DNA from: Vicinamibacteria bacterium
Lineage (GTDB): Bacteria; Acidobacteriota; Vicinamibacteria; Fen-336; JAGNNV01
DNA length: 55,754 nucleotides
Direction of reading: 5' to 3'
Assembly: GCA_019694155.1 (NCBI GenBank)
Contig: JAIBCN010000218.1
Coordinates: 1 to 55,754 of the forward strand
The notes below the pieces were generated by a model. The model was not told the DNA's origin. It saw nothing but the letters and a program-made list of their open reading frames with translations, and searched no databases. Position numbers and translations under genes: made by a program. Below are positions 8,921 to 16,606 of the stretch, piece after piece (positions within the stretch are counted from its first letter, which is position 1; each line of letters opens with the position of its first letter).

Positions 8921-8946
8921 ACGTTTCGTCTCACGCAACGCAACGT

Positions 8947-8960
8947 CGCAACGTTTGCGC
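8947..8960 (+). promoter_or_regulatory. candidate enhancer (UAS) for the sigma-54 activator, site 1
   Basis: CGCAACGTTTGCGC contains a perfect 5-bp inverted repeat CGCAA-CGT-TTGCG. Its centre is about 99 bp upstream of the predicted start at 9053 and 75 bp upstream of the -24 GG. Two further left half-sites CGCAA (8934, 8939) and an AAACGTTT palindrome (8919-8926) lie just upstream. Twelve of 14 positions are the same as the site at 10415. Confidence 0.65.
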
Positions 8961-9026
8961 TCGCGGAATCGTCGCCACGCCCCGAGGTTTCTACCCCAAG
9001 TCATTCAAATCGATCAAGCCGGAGGG

Positions 9027-9042
9027 TGGCATGGGCGTTGCT
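9027..9042 (+). promoter_or_regulatory. sigma-54 -24/-12 promoter of the YeeE/YedE pair
   Basis: TGGCATG-GGCG-TTGCT, with GG at 9028-9029 and GC at 9040-9041 separated by exactly 10 nt. It overlaps an ATG at 9031 and an in-frame extension of the downstream gene, which supports the later start at 9098. Predicted start of transcription ~9053. Confidence 0.7.
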
Positions 9043-9097
9043 CGATGTTGCAACGCGCCTCGCCCTTCGTTCTCGGTGGCTTAAGCGCACGGAACAC

Positions 9098-9631
9098 ATG
9101 AAGACGGTCCCTTCGAAGCCCGCCCGGCCCTACATGAACCCGTACCTCGCGGGCGTCGGGCTCGGCCTGGTGCTTCTCATCTCCTTCGTCGTCATGGGCC
9201 GCGGCCTGGGCGCCTCCGGAGCCTTCTCCACTACGGTTGCCTGGATCCTGAGCCTGGCCGCGCCCGGATACGTGGAGTCCAACGGGTTCCTCGGCCCCTA
9301 CCTGGGCGACGGCTCCGCCCATCCCCTCAAGACCTGGCTCGTTCTCGAAGTGGTCGGCCTCTTCATCGGCGCGGCCCTCTCCGGCCTCCTCGCGGGGCGG
9401 ACCAGCCTCACCATCGAGAAGGGGCCGAGAGCAACCAGGGGCACGCGTCTGGGCCTCGCCTTCGCGGGGGGAATGCTCATGGCGATCGGCGCCGACCTCG
9501 CCCGCGGCTGCACCAGCGGCCAGGCCCTTACCGGGGGCGCGCTGCTCAACGCGGGGAGCTGGGCCTTCATGATCTGCGTCTTCGCCGGCGCCTATGCCGT
9601 GGCCTACTTCGTCAGGGCGGAATGGGTATGA
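9098..9631 (+). CDS. YeeE/YedE-family sulfur transporter, first half
   Basis: A 177-residue membrane protein of the DUF395 (YeeE/YedE, sulf_transp) family, members of which take up thiosulfate in other bacteria. Four or five hydrophobic helices are visible, and the family cysteine sits in ARGCTSGQALTGG, where in characterised members a conserved Cys shuttles the sulfur compound through the membrane. The open frame extends upstream to 9026, but that stretch is occupied by the -24/-12 element and has no ribosome site; I prefer ATG 9098 (an ATG at 9134 is also possible). The gene overlaps its partner by 10 nt. Bacillus/Spirochaeta-type proteins have both halves in one chain; here they are split in two genes. 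Imported compound probably thiosulfate or a related sulfane-sulfur species. Confidence 0.85.
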   Translation: MKTVPSKPARPYMNPYLAGVGLGLVLLISFVVMGRGLGASGAFSTTVAWILSLAAPGYVESNGFLGPYLGDGSAHPLKTWLVLEVVGLFIGAALSGLLAGRTSLTIEKGPRATRGTRLGLAFAGGMLMAIGADLARGCTSGQALTGGALLNAGSWAFMICVFAGAYAVAYFVRAEWV

Positions 9632-10242
9632 CCGCTCCCTTCTACACAGCCGGTCTGTTCGGGGAGGAGACGAGCCTGCTCGTCGCTGTGTTCATCGGAA
9701 TCGGCTTCGGGTTCTTCCTCGAACGCGCGGGATTTGGCAGCGCGCGCAAGCTCGTGGCCCAGTTCTACCTGACCGATCTCGCGGTCTTCAAGGTGATGTT
9801 CACGGCCATCGTCACCGCGATGACCGGCGTCATCATCCTCGGCTCCTTCAACCTGCTCGACCTTTCCGAGGTCTATCTCGCCCCCACCTACTGGGGTCCC
9901 CAGATCGTCGGAGGTCTGCTCCTTGGCGCCGGATTCGTCATCGGCGGTTACTGTCCCGGCACGTCGATCGCCGCCGTCGCCACGGGCCGCGTCGACGGTC
10001 TCGTGTGCGCCCTCGGGATCGGAGCCGGTACCCTGGCTTTCTCCGCCGCTTTTCCGCAGCTCGAGAGCTTCTATCTCTCGGGCAGCGCCGGGGAGATCAC
10101 ACTCCCACAACTGCTCGATCTACCCGCCGGACTTGTGGCTTCAGGCGTCGTCGTCATGGCGATCGCCGGGTTTTACGGAGCCTCGAGGATCGAGCGGCAC
10201 TTCGCCGATTCCTCTCACGCACCACAGCAGGATGTCAGTTAG
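9622..10242 (+). CDS. YeeE/YedE-family sulfur transporter, second half
   Basis: A 206-residue membrane protein, partner of the preceding gene and overlapping it by 10 nt. About six hydrophobic helices are present. The family signature is GFGFFLERAGFGSARKL near the N-terminus and GGYCPGTSIAA in the middle, the latter holding the conserved cysteine. Together the two proteins would make a full pseudo-symmetric YeeE-type permease in the inner membrane. No TusA, DsrE or SirA-like gene is beside them, unlike many YeeE operons. Following the stop there is a 379-nt gap with regulatory sites. The tail (IERHFADSSHAPQQ) is hydrophilic and cytoplasmic. Confidence 0.85.
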   Translation: MGMTAPFYTAGLFGEETSLLVAVFIGIGFGFFLERAGFGSARKLVAQFYLTDLAVFKVMFTAIVTAMTGVIILGSFNLLDLSEVYLAPTYWGPQIVGGLLLGAGFVIGGYCPGTSIAAVATGRVDGLVCALGIGAGTLAFSAAFPQLESFYLSGSAGEITLPQLLDLPAGLVASGVVVMAIAGFYGASRIERHFADSSHAPQQDVS

Positions 10243-10320
10243 TCCCGAGTCATCAGTCACTCCTGACAGAAACTGACAAACAACTAACAGGAGCTTCATG
10301 CTCCCGGGCGGTGGTATTGT

Positions 10321-10341
10321 GTCAGATGCAGCGCGTCTGAC
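10321..10341. repeat. inverted repeat GTCAGA-N9-TCTGAC in the 10243-10621 intergenic region
   Basis: Six-base arms at 10321-10326 and 10336-10341. It lies in the only gene-free stretch over 300 nt in the window (10243-10621). That stretch otherwise holds a weak GGAGC/GCTCC hairpin near 10291, two enhancer-like sites and a sigma-54 element. This repeat could be an operator or part of a weak terminator for the YeeE pair. Confidence 0.3.
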
Positions 10342-10414
10342 CGCGTCCTAACAGACTAACTCTAATCAGCTGTGCGCGCATCCATAGTTCAGGTCAGGTC
10401 GGCTCGCTCGCGCC

Positions 10415-10428
10415 CGCACCGTTTGCAC
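10415..10428 (+). promoter_or_regulatory. candidate enhancer (UAS), site 2a
   Basis: CGCACCGTTTGCAC, 12 of 14 bases identical to the site at 8947. Its centre is ~106 bp upstream of the predicted transcription start at 10528 and ~81 bp before the -24 GG. Confidence 0.65.
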
Positions 10429-10435
10429 ACCGCGG

Positions 10436-10449
10436 CGCACGCACTGCGG
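10436..10449 (+). promoter_or_regulatory. candidate enhancer (UAS), site 2b
   Basis: CGCACGCACTGCGG fits the consensus CGCA[AC]-N4-TGC[GA][CG]. It starts exactly 21 bp (two helical turns) after site 2a, so two activator dimers would sit on the same face of the DNA. Confidence 0.55.
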
Positions 10450-10501
10450 CAGTCCGCGTCCCCCATCGCGGGAAACCCAGCAAATGTCGGGACGGCAGGC
10501 A

Positions 10502-10517
10502 AGGCACGCGAATTGCA
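10502..10517 (+). promoter_or_regulatory. sigma-54 -24/-12 promoter of the rhodanese-porin-Phs genes
   Basis: AGGCACG-CGAA-TTGCA: one mismatch to TGGCACG-N4-TTGCW and exact 10-nt spacing between GG (10503-10504) and GC (10515-10516). Predicted start ~10528, giving a 94-nt leader to the ATG at 10622. Confidence 0.7.
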
Positions 10518-10621
10518 CTGCGACAAGCGGCGCCGGTCACTCGAAGGCGCTGATCGGACAACTCGTGAGCCAGGCACTCCGCCTCGACGACGGGCCGATC
10601 GAAACTCGAAAGGAGGCGCGC

Positions 10622-11962
10622 ATGTCACTAGGTCCCTTGAACACACGCCGAGCGTGGCCAGCCTCGCTGGCCATCACGCTCATGGCACTCATCCTTGGCG
10701 GCTTCGGGTGCTCGGGCGATGCCGGCACCACCGGCTACGACAACCCCGTTTCCACCACCCTGGCCCCGCCGATCATCGACGCGAAGACCCTCATCACGTG
10801 GGCGGATGAAGGGAAGATCAACGCTCCCTTCGGCTCCGCCGACCGCGTGGTGGTGGTGTCCGTGGCCACACGGGCCAACTTCACCTCGACCACCAAGAAG
10901 CACATTCCCGACTCCGTGCTCCTCGACTACAGCGCGGAACTCACCATGACCCGCGAGGAAGGGCTTGGACCCTCGGGAACCATGATGCTCGCCGGGCCTC
11001 AGATGGACGCTCTGGTGAAGCGGCTTGGCATCGATGACCGCACGACCATCGTGCTCACGGTACCCAGGGCCTCGAGCGACAGCGACATGTATCAGCTGTC
11101 AGTGGCCTACTGGACCTTCCGCTACTGGGGCTTCGCGCGGTCCCGCGTGAAGATCCTGAATGGCGGCGACGATGCGTGGGAGGTCGCCGGACAGGCGCTC
11201 ACCGATGCCATTGTCTCCGTGCCGCCTTCCTCCTACAACTTGACCAGCAACAAGGCGACCAAGGCCTTGTTCCGATATTCGGTCGGCGAGATGCTGACCC
11301 TGATCGACTCGGTGAACCAGAACCCGGCGCAGCGCGCGGGCCTGCAGATGCTCGATGTCCGCGGCTTCACGACGAGCCCCTACGTCGCCAATGCGTTCCG
11401 GGGCAGCGGCGGCTACCAGTTCATCCTCGATCGCGTGAACGGCGAAGCGGGAAGGAACCGGCTCTATCCGGACAAGCAGACGCTGATGGCTCGCATGGCG
11501 TCGATTCCCGTCCTCGACGGCACGGTCAACGCCTTCATGTCGCCCACCAAGAAGACAGTCGTGATGTGCGGCAGTTCCACCAGCGCGTCGCCGAGCTTCG
11601 TGCTCTTCGACGCCGTGCTCGAGGTACCGGAGGGCGACATCGCGATGTACGACGGCTCGTCCAGCCAGTGGAACAACTACAGCTTCGCCAAGATCCGGGC
11701 CGCGGGAGCAACCGAGTCGCAGGCCAATGCCTGGGCCTTCGACGCCCTCACCCCCGGCACCGCGCTCTTCCGGAGCGTGGGCGTCCTTCCCTCCCCCGTC
11801 GCGGGTGAAAACCCGTTCATGCCGGGGAACTTCATCTACCTGCCGTCGCAGACGGAGGTGAACCAGATCGAAGCGAACGACAGCAAGTACATATCCGCCA
11901 CGGGCGGCGGCACCACCCCCACCACTCCGGGCTCGCCCAAGCCCCCCGGCAGCGGGTGCTAG
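10622..11962 (+). CDS. two-domain rhodanese-like lipoprotein
   Basis: A 446-residue exported protein. The start at 10622 is fixed by a strong AGGAGG (10611-10616); the frame extends further upstream only through promoter sequence. The N-terminus is a lipoprotein signal peptide with lipobox LGGFGC (C30). Two rhodanese-fold halves follow. The first (~residues 60-220) lacks a cysteine in the expected active loop (TIVLTVPRASS), as in the non-catalytic half of tandem rhodaneses. The second (~225-410) has MLDVRGF and an active-site loop with C316 (VVMCGSSTSAS). It would bind or transfer sulfane sulfur (or a selenium analogue) in the periplasm or at the outer membrane. It heads the operon with a porin and molybdenum oxidoreductase; rhodanese-like lipoproteins beside a porin are also known from Geobacter porin-cytochrome clusters. 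Confidence 0.82.
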   Translation: MSLGPLNTRRAWPASLAITLMALILGGFGCSGDAGTTGYDNPVSTTLAPPIIDAKTLITWADEGKINAPFGSADRVVVVSVATRANFTSTTKKHIPDSVLLDYSAELTMTREEGLGPSGTMMLAGPQMDALVKRLGIDDRTTIVLTVPRASSDSDMYQLSVAYWTFRYWGFARSRVKILNGGDDAWEVAGQALTDAIVSVPPSSYNLTSNKATKALFRYSVGEMLTLIDSVNQNPAQRAGLQMLDVRGFTTSPYVANAFRGSGGYQFILDRVNGEAGRNRLYPDKQTLMARMASIPVLDGTVNAFMSPTKKTVVMCGSSTSASPSFVLFDAVLEVPEGDIAMYDGSSSQWNNYSFAKIRAAGATESQANAWAFDALTPGTALFRSVGVLPSPVAGENPFMPGNFIYLPSQTEVNQIEANDSKYISATGGGTTPTTPGSPKPPGSGC

Positions 11963-12009
11963 CCATGCCAGCCAATCAAGCGCATGAGCCTTCGGCAAGG
12001 AGAATCTCG

Positions 12010-13236
12010 ATGAACAAGCCACTGACGTCCGGTTTCGTGCTCACCTTCGGCGCTTCGCTGCTCCTGTTCGCCGCATCGGCGTCCGCCCAGAGCAAGATGA
12101 GCTCACCGCCCTGGGGCGACAGCGGCGGCCCCAAGGTGACATTCGGCGAGCAGGACAAAGGCGTCCTGCAGGTCGACTACAAGGGCCAGTTCCGCGCCAC
12201 CCTCCGCGACCTTGGATCTGGCGCCGGCGACTCCGACACCACTACGAGCTTCGGATTCCGTCGCAATCGAATCGCTCTCCGCGGCGCGTGGGGCGACAAG
12301 TTCAGCGTCTACGTCCAGACGGAGTTCGCGGGCGATTCGAACATCGGCGCCATCGACGTGAGCAGCTCGAACTCCGGGGCGGACTTCCAGCTCCTGGACG
12401 CGGTGATGCGCTTCGACCTGCACCCCGGCTTCAAGATCAACGTCGGCAAGTTCAAGTACAACCTGTCGCGCGAGAACCTGGAAGCCTGCGAAGACCCTCT
12501 GACCCTCGACCGGTCGCTCTTCATCAGGGCGCCCTACGTGGGCACCCGCGACAACGGCGTCGCGATCTGGGGCAACCTGTTCAACGATCGGTTCCAGTAT
12601 CGCGCCGATGCGATGGAAGGACGTCCGGCGGCCTCGGGAGAAGCCACCCCGGCCTCGAACTTCCGCTACTCCGGCCGCGCCCATGTGACCCTGCTGGACG
12701 CGGAGAACGGCTACGGCTACAAGGGAACCTACCTTGGCGAGAAGAAGGTGTTCACCGTCGGCGGCGCCTACCAGATCGAGAAGAAGGCGACCTACACCGA
12801 CACCGTGACCCTGATCCGGCCCAAGGACTACAAGGCCTGGACGGTGGACGGCTTCTTCGAATATCCGTTCAAGAGCATGGGGACGCTGACGCTGTCGGGA
12901 GCCTACGAGAAGATCGATCTCGACGGCGCCTACGCGGGCGCCAACCCGGACAGCGGAGCGTTGGGCCTCACGGGTGAGAAGAACGGCTGGTACGGCAAGG
13001 CCGGCTACCTGGTGAAGGACAGCAACCTGCAGTTCTTCGGCCGCTACGAGAAGTGGCGCTTCGCTTCGCTGAACGACACCATCGACGAGATCGTCGACTG
13101 GTACGGCGGGGGTGCTAACTACTACGTGTGGGGACAGAGCCTGAAGCTCAGCGCCGAGTTCAGCCACACGAAGTTCGACAAGGCGTCGCACAAGGACTTC
13201 AACACCTTCGTGACGCAGATCCAGCTCGTCTTCTAG
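12010..13236 (+). CDS. outer-membrane porin, OprO/OprP-like
   Basis: A 408-residue predicted beta-barrel. AAGGAG (11998-12003) precedes ATG 12010, and the N-terminus is a clear Sec signal peptide (hydrophobic core VLTFGASLLLFAA, cleavage after ASA). The mature chain alternates polar and aromatic residues in barrel style and ends in IQLVF, with the C-terminal phenylalanine that outer-membrane assembly uses. The overall pattern (LQVDYKGQFR, KINVGKFKYNLSRENL, GGAYQIEKKATY) resembles phosphate-selective porins of the O/P type. In this operon it could admit sulfur oxyanions, or form a sheath for a multihaem conduit. It follows the rhodanese gene by 47 nt. Substrate selectivity cannot be read from sequence. 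Confidence 0.78.
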   Translation: MNKPLTSGFVLTFGASLLLFAASASAQSKMSSPPWGDSGGPKVTFGEQDKGVLQVDYKGQFRATLRDLGSGAGDSDTTTSFGFRRNRIALRGAWGDKFSVYVQTEFAGDSNIGAIDVSSSNSGADFQLLDAVMRFDLHPGFKINVGKFKYNLSRENLEACEDPLTLDRSLFIRAPYVGTRDNGVAIWGNLFNDRFQYRADAMEGRPAASGEATPASNFRYSGRAHVTLLDAENGYGYKGTYLGEKKVFTVGGAYQIEKKATYTDTVTLIRPKDYKAWTVDGFFEYPFKSMGTLTLSGAYEKIDLDGAYAGANPDSGALGLTGEKNGWYGKAGYLVKDSNLQFFGRYEKWRFASLNDTIDEIVDWYGGGANYYVWGQSLKLSAEFSHTKFDKASHKDFNTFVTQIQLVF

Positions 13237-13255
13237 GACAACAAGAGGAACCATC

Positions 13256-13612
13256 ATGCTCAATCGTCTGACGTTCGCACTCGGACTCGGCCTCTTCGCA
13301 GCGATGACGCTCGCCGCGCCTCCCGCGCCTCGGGCCGATGAGAAAGCGGCCGCTGCAGCCAAGGCCGCGCCGATCACCGGCACCATCAAGTCCATCACGG
13401 GGGTGAAGGTGGAGATCACAGTGGAAGGCGAGAAGCCTTCCTGGGTGAAGAAGGGCGCCGGCATCAAGCTGCCCGACATCAAGGGCGGCCTCGGCAAGAT
13501 CGTGGACGTCACCGCGACCACCGTGGTGTTCAACACCAAGAAGGCCTCCGAACTCAAGGTCGGCGGCAAGGTCGTGGTCGAGAAGGGACCGCCCGCTCCC
13601 GCGGGCTGCTGA
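13256..13612 (+). CDS. small exported protein of unknown function
   Basis: A 118-residue protein starting 19 nt after the porin stop, with AAGAGGAA as ribosome site. Residues 1-27 are a signal peptide (LTFALGLGLFAAMTLA, cleavage near APRADE). The mature part is short, lysine-rich and beta-prone, with a repeated valine/threonine pattern (VKVEITVEG, VVFNTKKASELKVGGKVVVEKG) reminiscent of small OB- or SH3-like beta-barrels, and it ends in a single cysteine (PAGC). No family recognised. Its position between the porin and the molybdenum enzyme suggests a periplasmic accessory, for example a chaperone or sulfur-carrier-like role through the terminal cysteine; that is a guess. Confidence 0.6.
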   Translation: MLNRLTFALGLGLFAAMTLAAPPAPRADEKAAAAAKAAPITGTIKSITGVKVEITVEGEKPSWVKKGAGIKLPDIKGGLGKIVDVTATTVVFNTKKASELKVGGKVVVEKGPPAPAGC

Positions 13613-13637
13613 CAGACACTCCGAGGAGGAGCCACCC

Positions 13638-13661
13638 ATGAAAGTCGAGCAGGCGTCATGA
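13638..13661 (+). CDS. candidate 7-residue leader peptide coupled to the molybdenum subunit
   Basis: ATG at 13638 follows the best ribosome site in this stretch (GAGGAGGA, 13623-13630) and encodes MKVEQAS before a TGA at 13659-13661. That stop overlaps the ATG of the next gene (ATGA). The large subunit's own ATG has only a weak upstream GAGCAGG. A translated leader that hands ribosomes to the next gene is plausible; a chance mini-frame is equally possible. Confidence 0.3.
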   Translation: MKVEQAS

Positions 13662-15865
13662 CCGGCTTCTCCCGGAGACGTTTTCTCGGAACCGCTGCCG
13701 CGGCGGGCGCCTCCGCCGCCGCGGCCGGCGCGGCTCCAGGGGCCGCAACCGCCCATCCTCCGGGCCGGCACGCGGGCGAACGCGTCGAGAAGATCGCGAC
13801 CTACTGCGAGATGTGCTTCTGGCGCTGCGGCGTGCTGGCCTCGGTGTCGGAGGGCAAGGTCGTCCGGATCGAAGGCAATCCCGATCATCCGCTCACTCAG
13901 GGCCGGCTTTGCGCCCGCGGAAACGCGGGCACTCACCTGCTCTACGACCCCGACCGTTTGAAGTACCCGCTGCTGCGCACGGGCAAGCGGGGCGAGGGCC
14001 AGTTCAAGCGCGCGAGCTGGGACGAAGCGCTCGACTTCCTGGCCATGAAGCTCGAGGCCATCAAAAAGAAGCACGGCCCCGAGGCCGTCGCGTTCTTCCC
14101 GCACGGCATCGGTTCGCGCTTCTTCGGCACGCTGCTCAAGGCGTACGGCACGCCCAACAGCGCCGAGCCCTCGTTCGCGCAATGCCGCGGCCCCCGTGAC
14201 GTCGGCTATTCGCTCACCTTCGGCCAGGGCCTTGGTTCTCCGGAGCCCGTCGATCTCGAGGAAGCGAAGCTCATCGTTCTCATCGGCAGCCACCTCGGCG
14301 AGAACGTGTTCACCTCTCAGATCACCGCCTTCGCCACCGGCCTGTCACGCGGCGCGAAGCTGATCGCGGTGGACCCGCGGTTCTCCACGGCCGCCGCCAA
14401 GGCGGACTGGTGGCTCCCCATTCGCCCCGGCACCGACATCGCCCTGCTTCTCGCCTGGATGAACGTCCTCATCGCCGAGCGCCTGTACGACCGGCCCTAC
14501 GTCGCGAAGCACGCCCAGGGCTTCGATCAGCTCGCAGCCCACGTGCGTGAATTCACACCGGAGTGGGCCGCGACGATCACGGAGCTGCCCGCGGATCGGA
14601 TCCGCGAGACCGCGCGGGCCATGGGCGAGGCCAAGCCCGCGGTGGTCGTCCACCCCGGCCGTCACGTCACGTGGTACGGCGACGATACCCAGCGCGCCCG
14701 GGCCATGGCGATCCTGACCGCTCTGCTCGGCAGCTGGGGGCGAAAGGGCGGCATGTTCCTCCCCACCCGCATCGCCCAGGGCGGAATCGAGCTTCCGGAC
14801 TTCCCGGAGGCTGCGCGCGGGCGAGCGGACGGCGCCGGCACGCGGTTTCCGCTGGCCTCCGAAGATCTAGGCGTCACGAATGGCCTCATCGATGCCACCC
14901 TCAGCGGGAACCCATACCCGATCAAGGGCTGGATCGTCTACGGCCAGAACGTGATCGAGAGCATTCCGCAGCCGCAGCGCACGCTCGAGGCGATCGCGAA
15001 GCTCGATCTGATGGTGGTGGTCGATGTCCTGCCCGTGGACCAGATCGACTACGCCGACGTCGTCCTGCCCGAAGCGACCTACCTCGAACGCTACGACCCG
15101 CCCCTCTTCGTAGGGTCAGTGAAGCGCCCCTTCGTCTCGATCCGGCAGCCGGTCATCGAGCCGCTCTACGAATCGAAGCCCGGCTGGTGGATCGCGAAGC
15201 AGCTCGCGAAGCGCCTCGGCCTCGAGGGCTTCTTCCCCTGGGACACCCCCGAACAGCATCTGGCCGCGATGGTCGAGCCCCTGGGCATCAACGCGCTGGA
15301 ACTTCACAACCGCGGGGCCATCGCCTTCCCCGGCCGACCGTATCTCGAGGATCGCACGCCCGAAGACGAGCCGCTGTTCAACACCTCGAGCGGCAAGATC
15401 GAGCTCTTCTCGAAGGAACTCAAGGACCTGGGCTCCGATCCGCTCCCCCGCTACACGAACGTGACCGATCCCCCGAAGGGCTCCTTGCGGCTGATCTACG
15501 GCCGGGCCCCTGTCCACTCGTTCGCGCGCACCGAGAACAACGCGGCGCTCCACGCCCTGATGCCGGAGAACGAGGCCTGGATCCACACGAGAGCCGCCGC
15601 GGACCTTCAGCTTCACGATGGGGACCGCGTGGTCCTCGAGAACGACGAGAAGGTCCGCAGCCTGCCGGTTCGGCTGAAAGTCACAGAGGGCATCCGAAAG
15701 GACTGCGTGTATCTCGTGCACGGCTTCGGCCAGCGCTCGAAAGGCCTCCGGCGCGCCTCCGGCAAGGGCGCCTCGGATACATCGCTCATGTCGAAAGTGA
15801 AGGTGGATCCGCTGATGGGCGGCACCGGCATGCGCGTCAACTTCGTCCGGCCGGTGAAGGCATAG
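13658..15865 (+). CDS. molybdopterin oxidoreductase catalytic subunit, PhsA/PsrA-like
   Basis: A 735-residue protein of the DMSO-reductase superfamily. It has a twin-arginine export signal (SRRRFLG, residues 5-11), so it works folded in the periplasm. The N-terminal [4Fe-4S] cluster ligands are C50, C53, C57 and C85 (CEMCFWRC ... GRLC). The molybdenum ligand position appears as C176 (PSFAQCRGPRD), the cysteine type found in polysulfide/thiosulfate reductases and nitrate/formate-type relatives, in contrast to the serine of DMSO reductases. Length fits PsrA/PhsA. With the ferredoxin-like subunit and cytochrome b that follow, it should catalyse two-electron turnover of thiosulfate, polysulfide or a similar oxyanion. 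Arsenate, selenate or tetrathionate as substrate cannot be excluded from these motifs. Confidence 0.85.
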   Translation: MTGFSRRRFLGTAAAAGASAAAAGAAPGAATAHPPGRHAGERVEKIATYCEMCFWRCGVLASVSEGKVVRIEGNPDHPLTQGRLCARGNAGTHLLYDPDRLKYPLLRTGKRGEGQFKRASWDEALDFLAMKLEAIKKKHGPEAVAFFPHGIGSRFFGTLLKAYGTPNSAEPSFAQCRGPRDVGYSLTFGQGLGSPEPVDLEEAKLIVLIGSHLGENVFTSQITAFATGLSRGAKLIAVDPRFSTAAAKADWWLPIRPGTDIALLLAWMNVLIAERLYDRPYVAKHAQGFDQLAAHVREFTPEWAATITELPADRIRETARAMGEAKPAVVVHPGRHVTWYGDDTQRARAMAILTALLGSWGRKGGMFLPTRIAQGGIELPDFPEAARGRADGAGTRFPLASEDLGVTNGLIDATLSGNPYPIKGWIVYGQNVIESIPQPQRTLEAIAKLDLMVVVDVLPVDQIDYADVVLPEATYLERYDPPLFVGSVKRPFVSIRQPVIEPLYESKPGWWIAKQLAKRLGLEGFFPWDTPEQHLAAMVEPLGINALELHNRGAIAFPGRPYLEDRTPEDEPLFNTSSGKIELFSKELKDLGSDPLPRYTNVTDPPKGSLRLIYGRAPVHSFARTENNAALHALMPENEAWIHTRAAADLQLHDGDRVVLENDEKVRSLPVRLKVTEGIRKDCVYLVHGFGQRSKGLRRASGKGASDTSLMSKVKVDPLMGGTGMRVNFVRPVKA

Positions 15866-15874
15866 GAGGACGAC

Positions 15875-16606
15875 ATGCCCCGCTATGCCATGGTCACCGA
15901 TCTCCGAAAGTGCGTAGGCTGCGAAGCCTGCACCGTCGCCTGCAACGCGGAGTGGGGCGTGCCCGCGGGCTTCGCGCGCACCCACGTGCGCAAGACTGAG
16001 ATCTCAGGGACCTTCCCGAACCTCACCTCCGGCATCCACGTCGCCCAGTGCAACCAGTGCGACCGCCCGCCCTGCGCCGAAGCATGCCCCTCGGGAGCGA
16101 CCCACCAGGGGGCCGACGGCATCGTCCGGGTGGACAAGGACCTGTGCATCGGGTGCGCCTTCTGCGTCGCCGCCTGCCCTTACGACGCTCGCTACATCAA
16201 CCCGGCCACGAAGAAGGTCGACAAGTGCGACTTCTGCCTCTCGCGCGTCGAGCGCGGCGAGCCGCCGGTCTGTGTCGCAACCTGCACGGCGCACGCGAAG
16301 TACTTCGGCGATCTCGAGGATCGCACGAGCGAAGTGTTCCGGCTGGTCTATGCGGAGGGCGCAACGCGCATCGAGACGAAGGACGTCGCGGTGGGCCCCA
16401 ACGTCTACTACCTCGGCAGGCCCGAGCCGTTGGCCCTCGTCGCGAAGAACTTCGCGCCGCGGCCACCGCGGCTGCCGGCCGCCGGAGAGGCCTGGCGTGT
16501 CGCGGTGCGCCCGCTCGTCCTGCTGGCCGTGGGCGCCACCTTCCTGGGCCAGGCCGTGGCCTTCTTCACGCAGCTCGCCAAGGGGGAGAACGACTTTGAG
16601 GATTGA
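15875..16606 (+). CDS. four-cluster ferredoxin subunit, PhsB/PsrB-like, with C-terminal membrane anchor
   Basis: A 243-residue electron-transfer subunit. Sixteen cysteines in four groups bind four [4Fe-4S] clusters: C13/16/19/23, C59/62/67/71, C91/94/97/101 and C118/121/133/137. These match the DmsB/PsrB/PhsB layout and would carry electrons between the molybdenum subunit and the membrane cytochrome. Unlike PhsB of enterobacteria, the chain continues into a hydrophobic helix (~residues 208-228, LVLLAVGATFLGQAVAFF) as in formate dehydrogenase beta subunits, anchoring it to the inner membrane from the periplasmic side. AGGAGG lies 9-10 nt after the upstream stop and just before ATG 15875. The gene overlaps the next by 11 nt under the start I prefer. 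Confidence 0.88.
   Translation: MPRYAMVTDLRKCVGCEACTVACNAEWGVPAGFARTHVRKTEISGTFPNLTSGIHVAQCNQCDRPPCAEACPSGATHQGADGIVRVDKDLCIGCAFCVAACPYDARYINPATKKVDKCDFCLSRVERGEPPVCVATCTAHAKYFGDLEDRTSEVFRLVYAEGATRIETKDVAVGPNVYYLGRPEPLALVAKNFAPRPPRLPAAGEAWRVAVRPLVLLAVGATFLGQAVAFFTQLAKGENDFED

Noticed and set aside
9098..10242. A YTD-type sulfur-disproportionation marker cluster
   Set aside because: Those clusters place a YedE-like gene with TusA and DsrE-like genes; none of these accompany the YeeE pair here.
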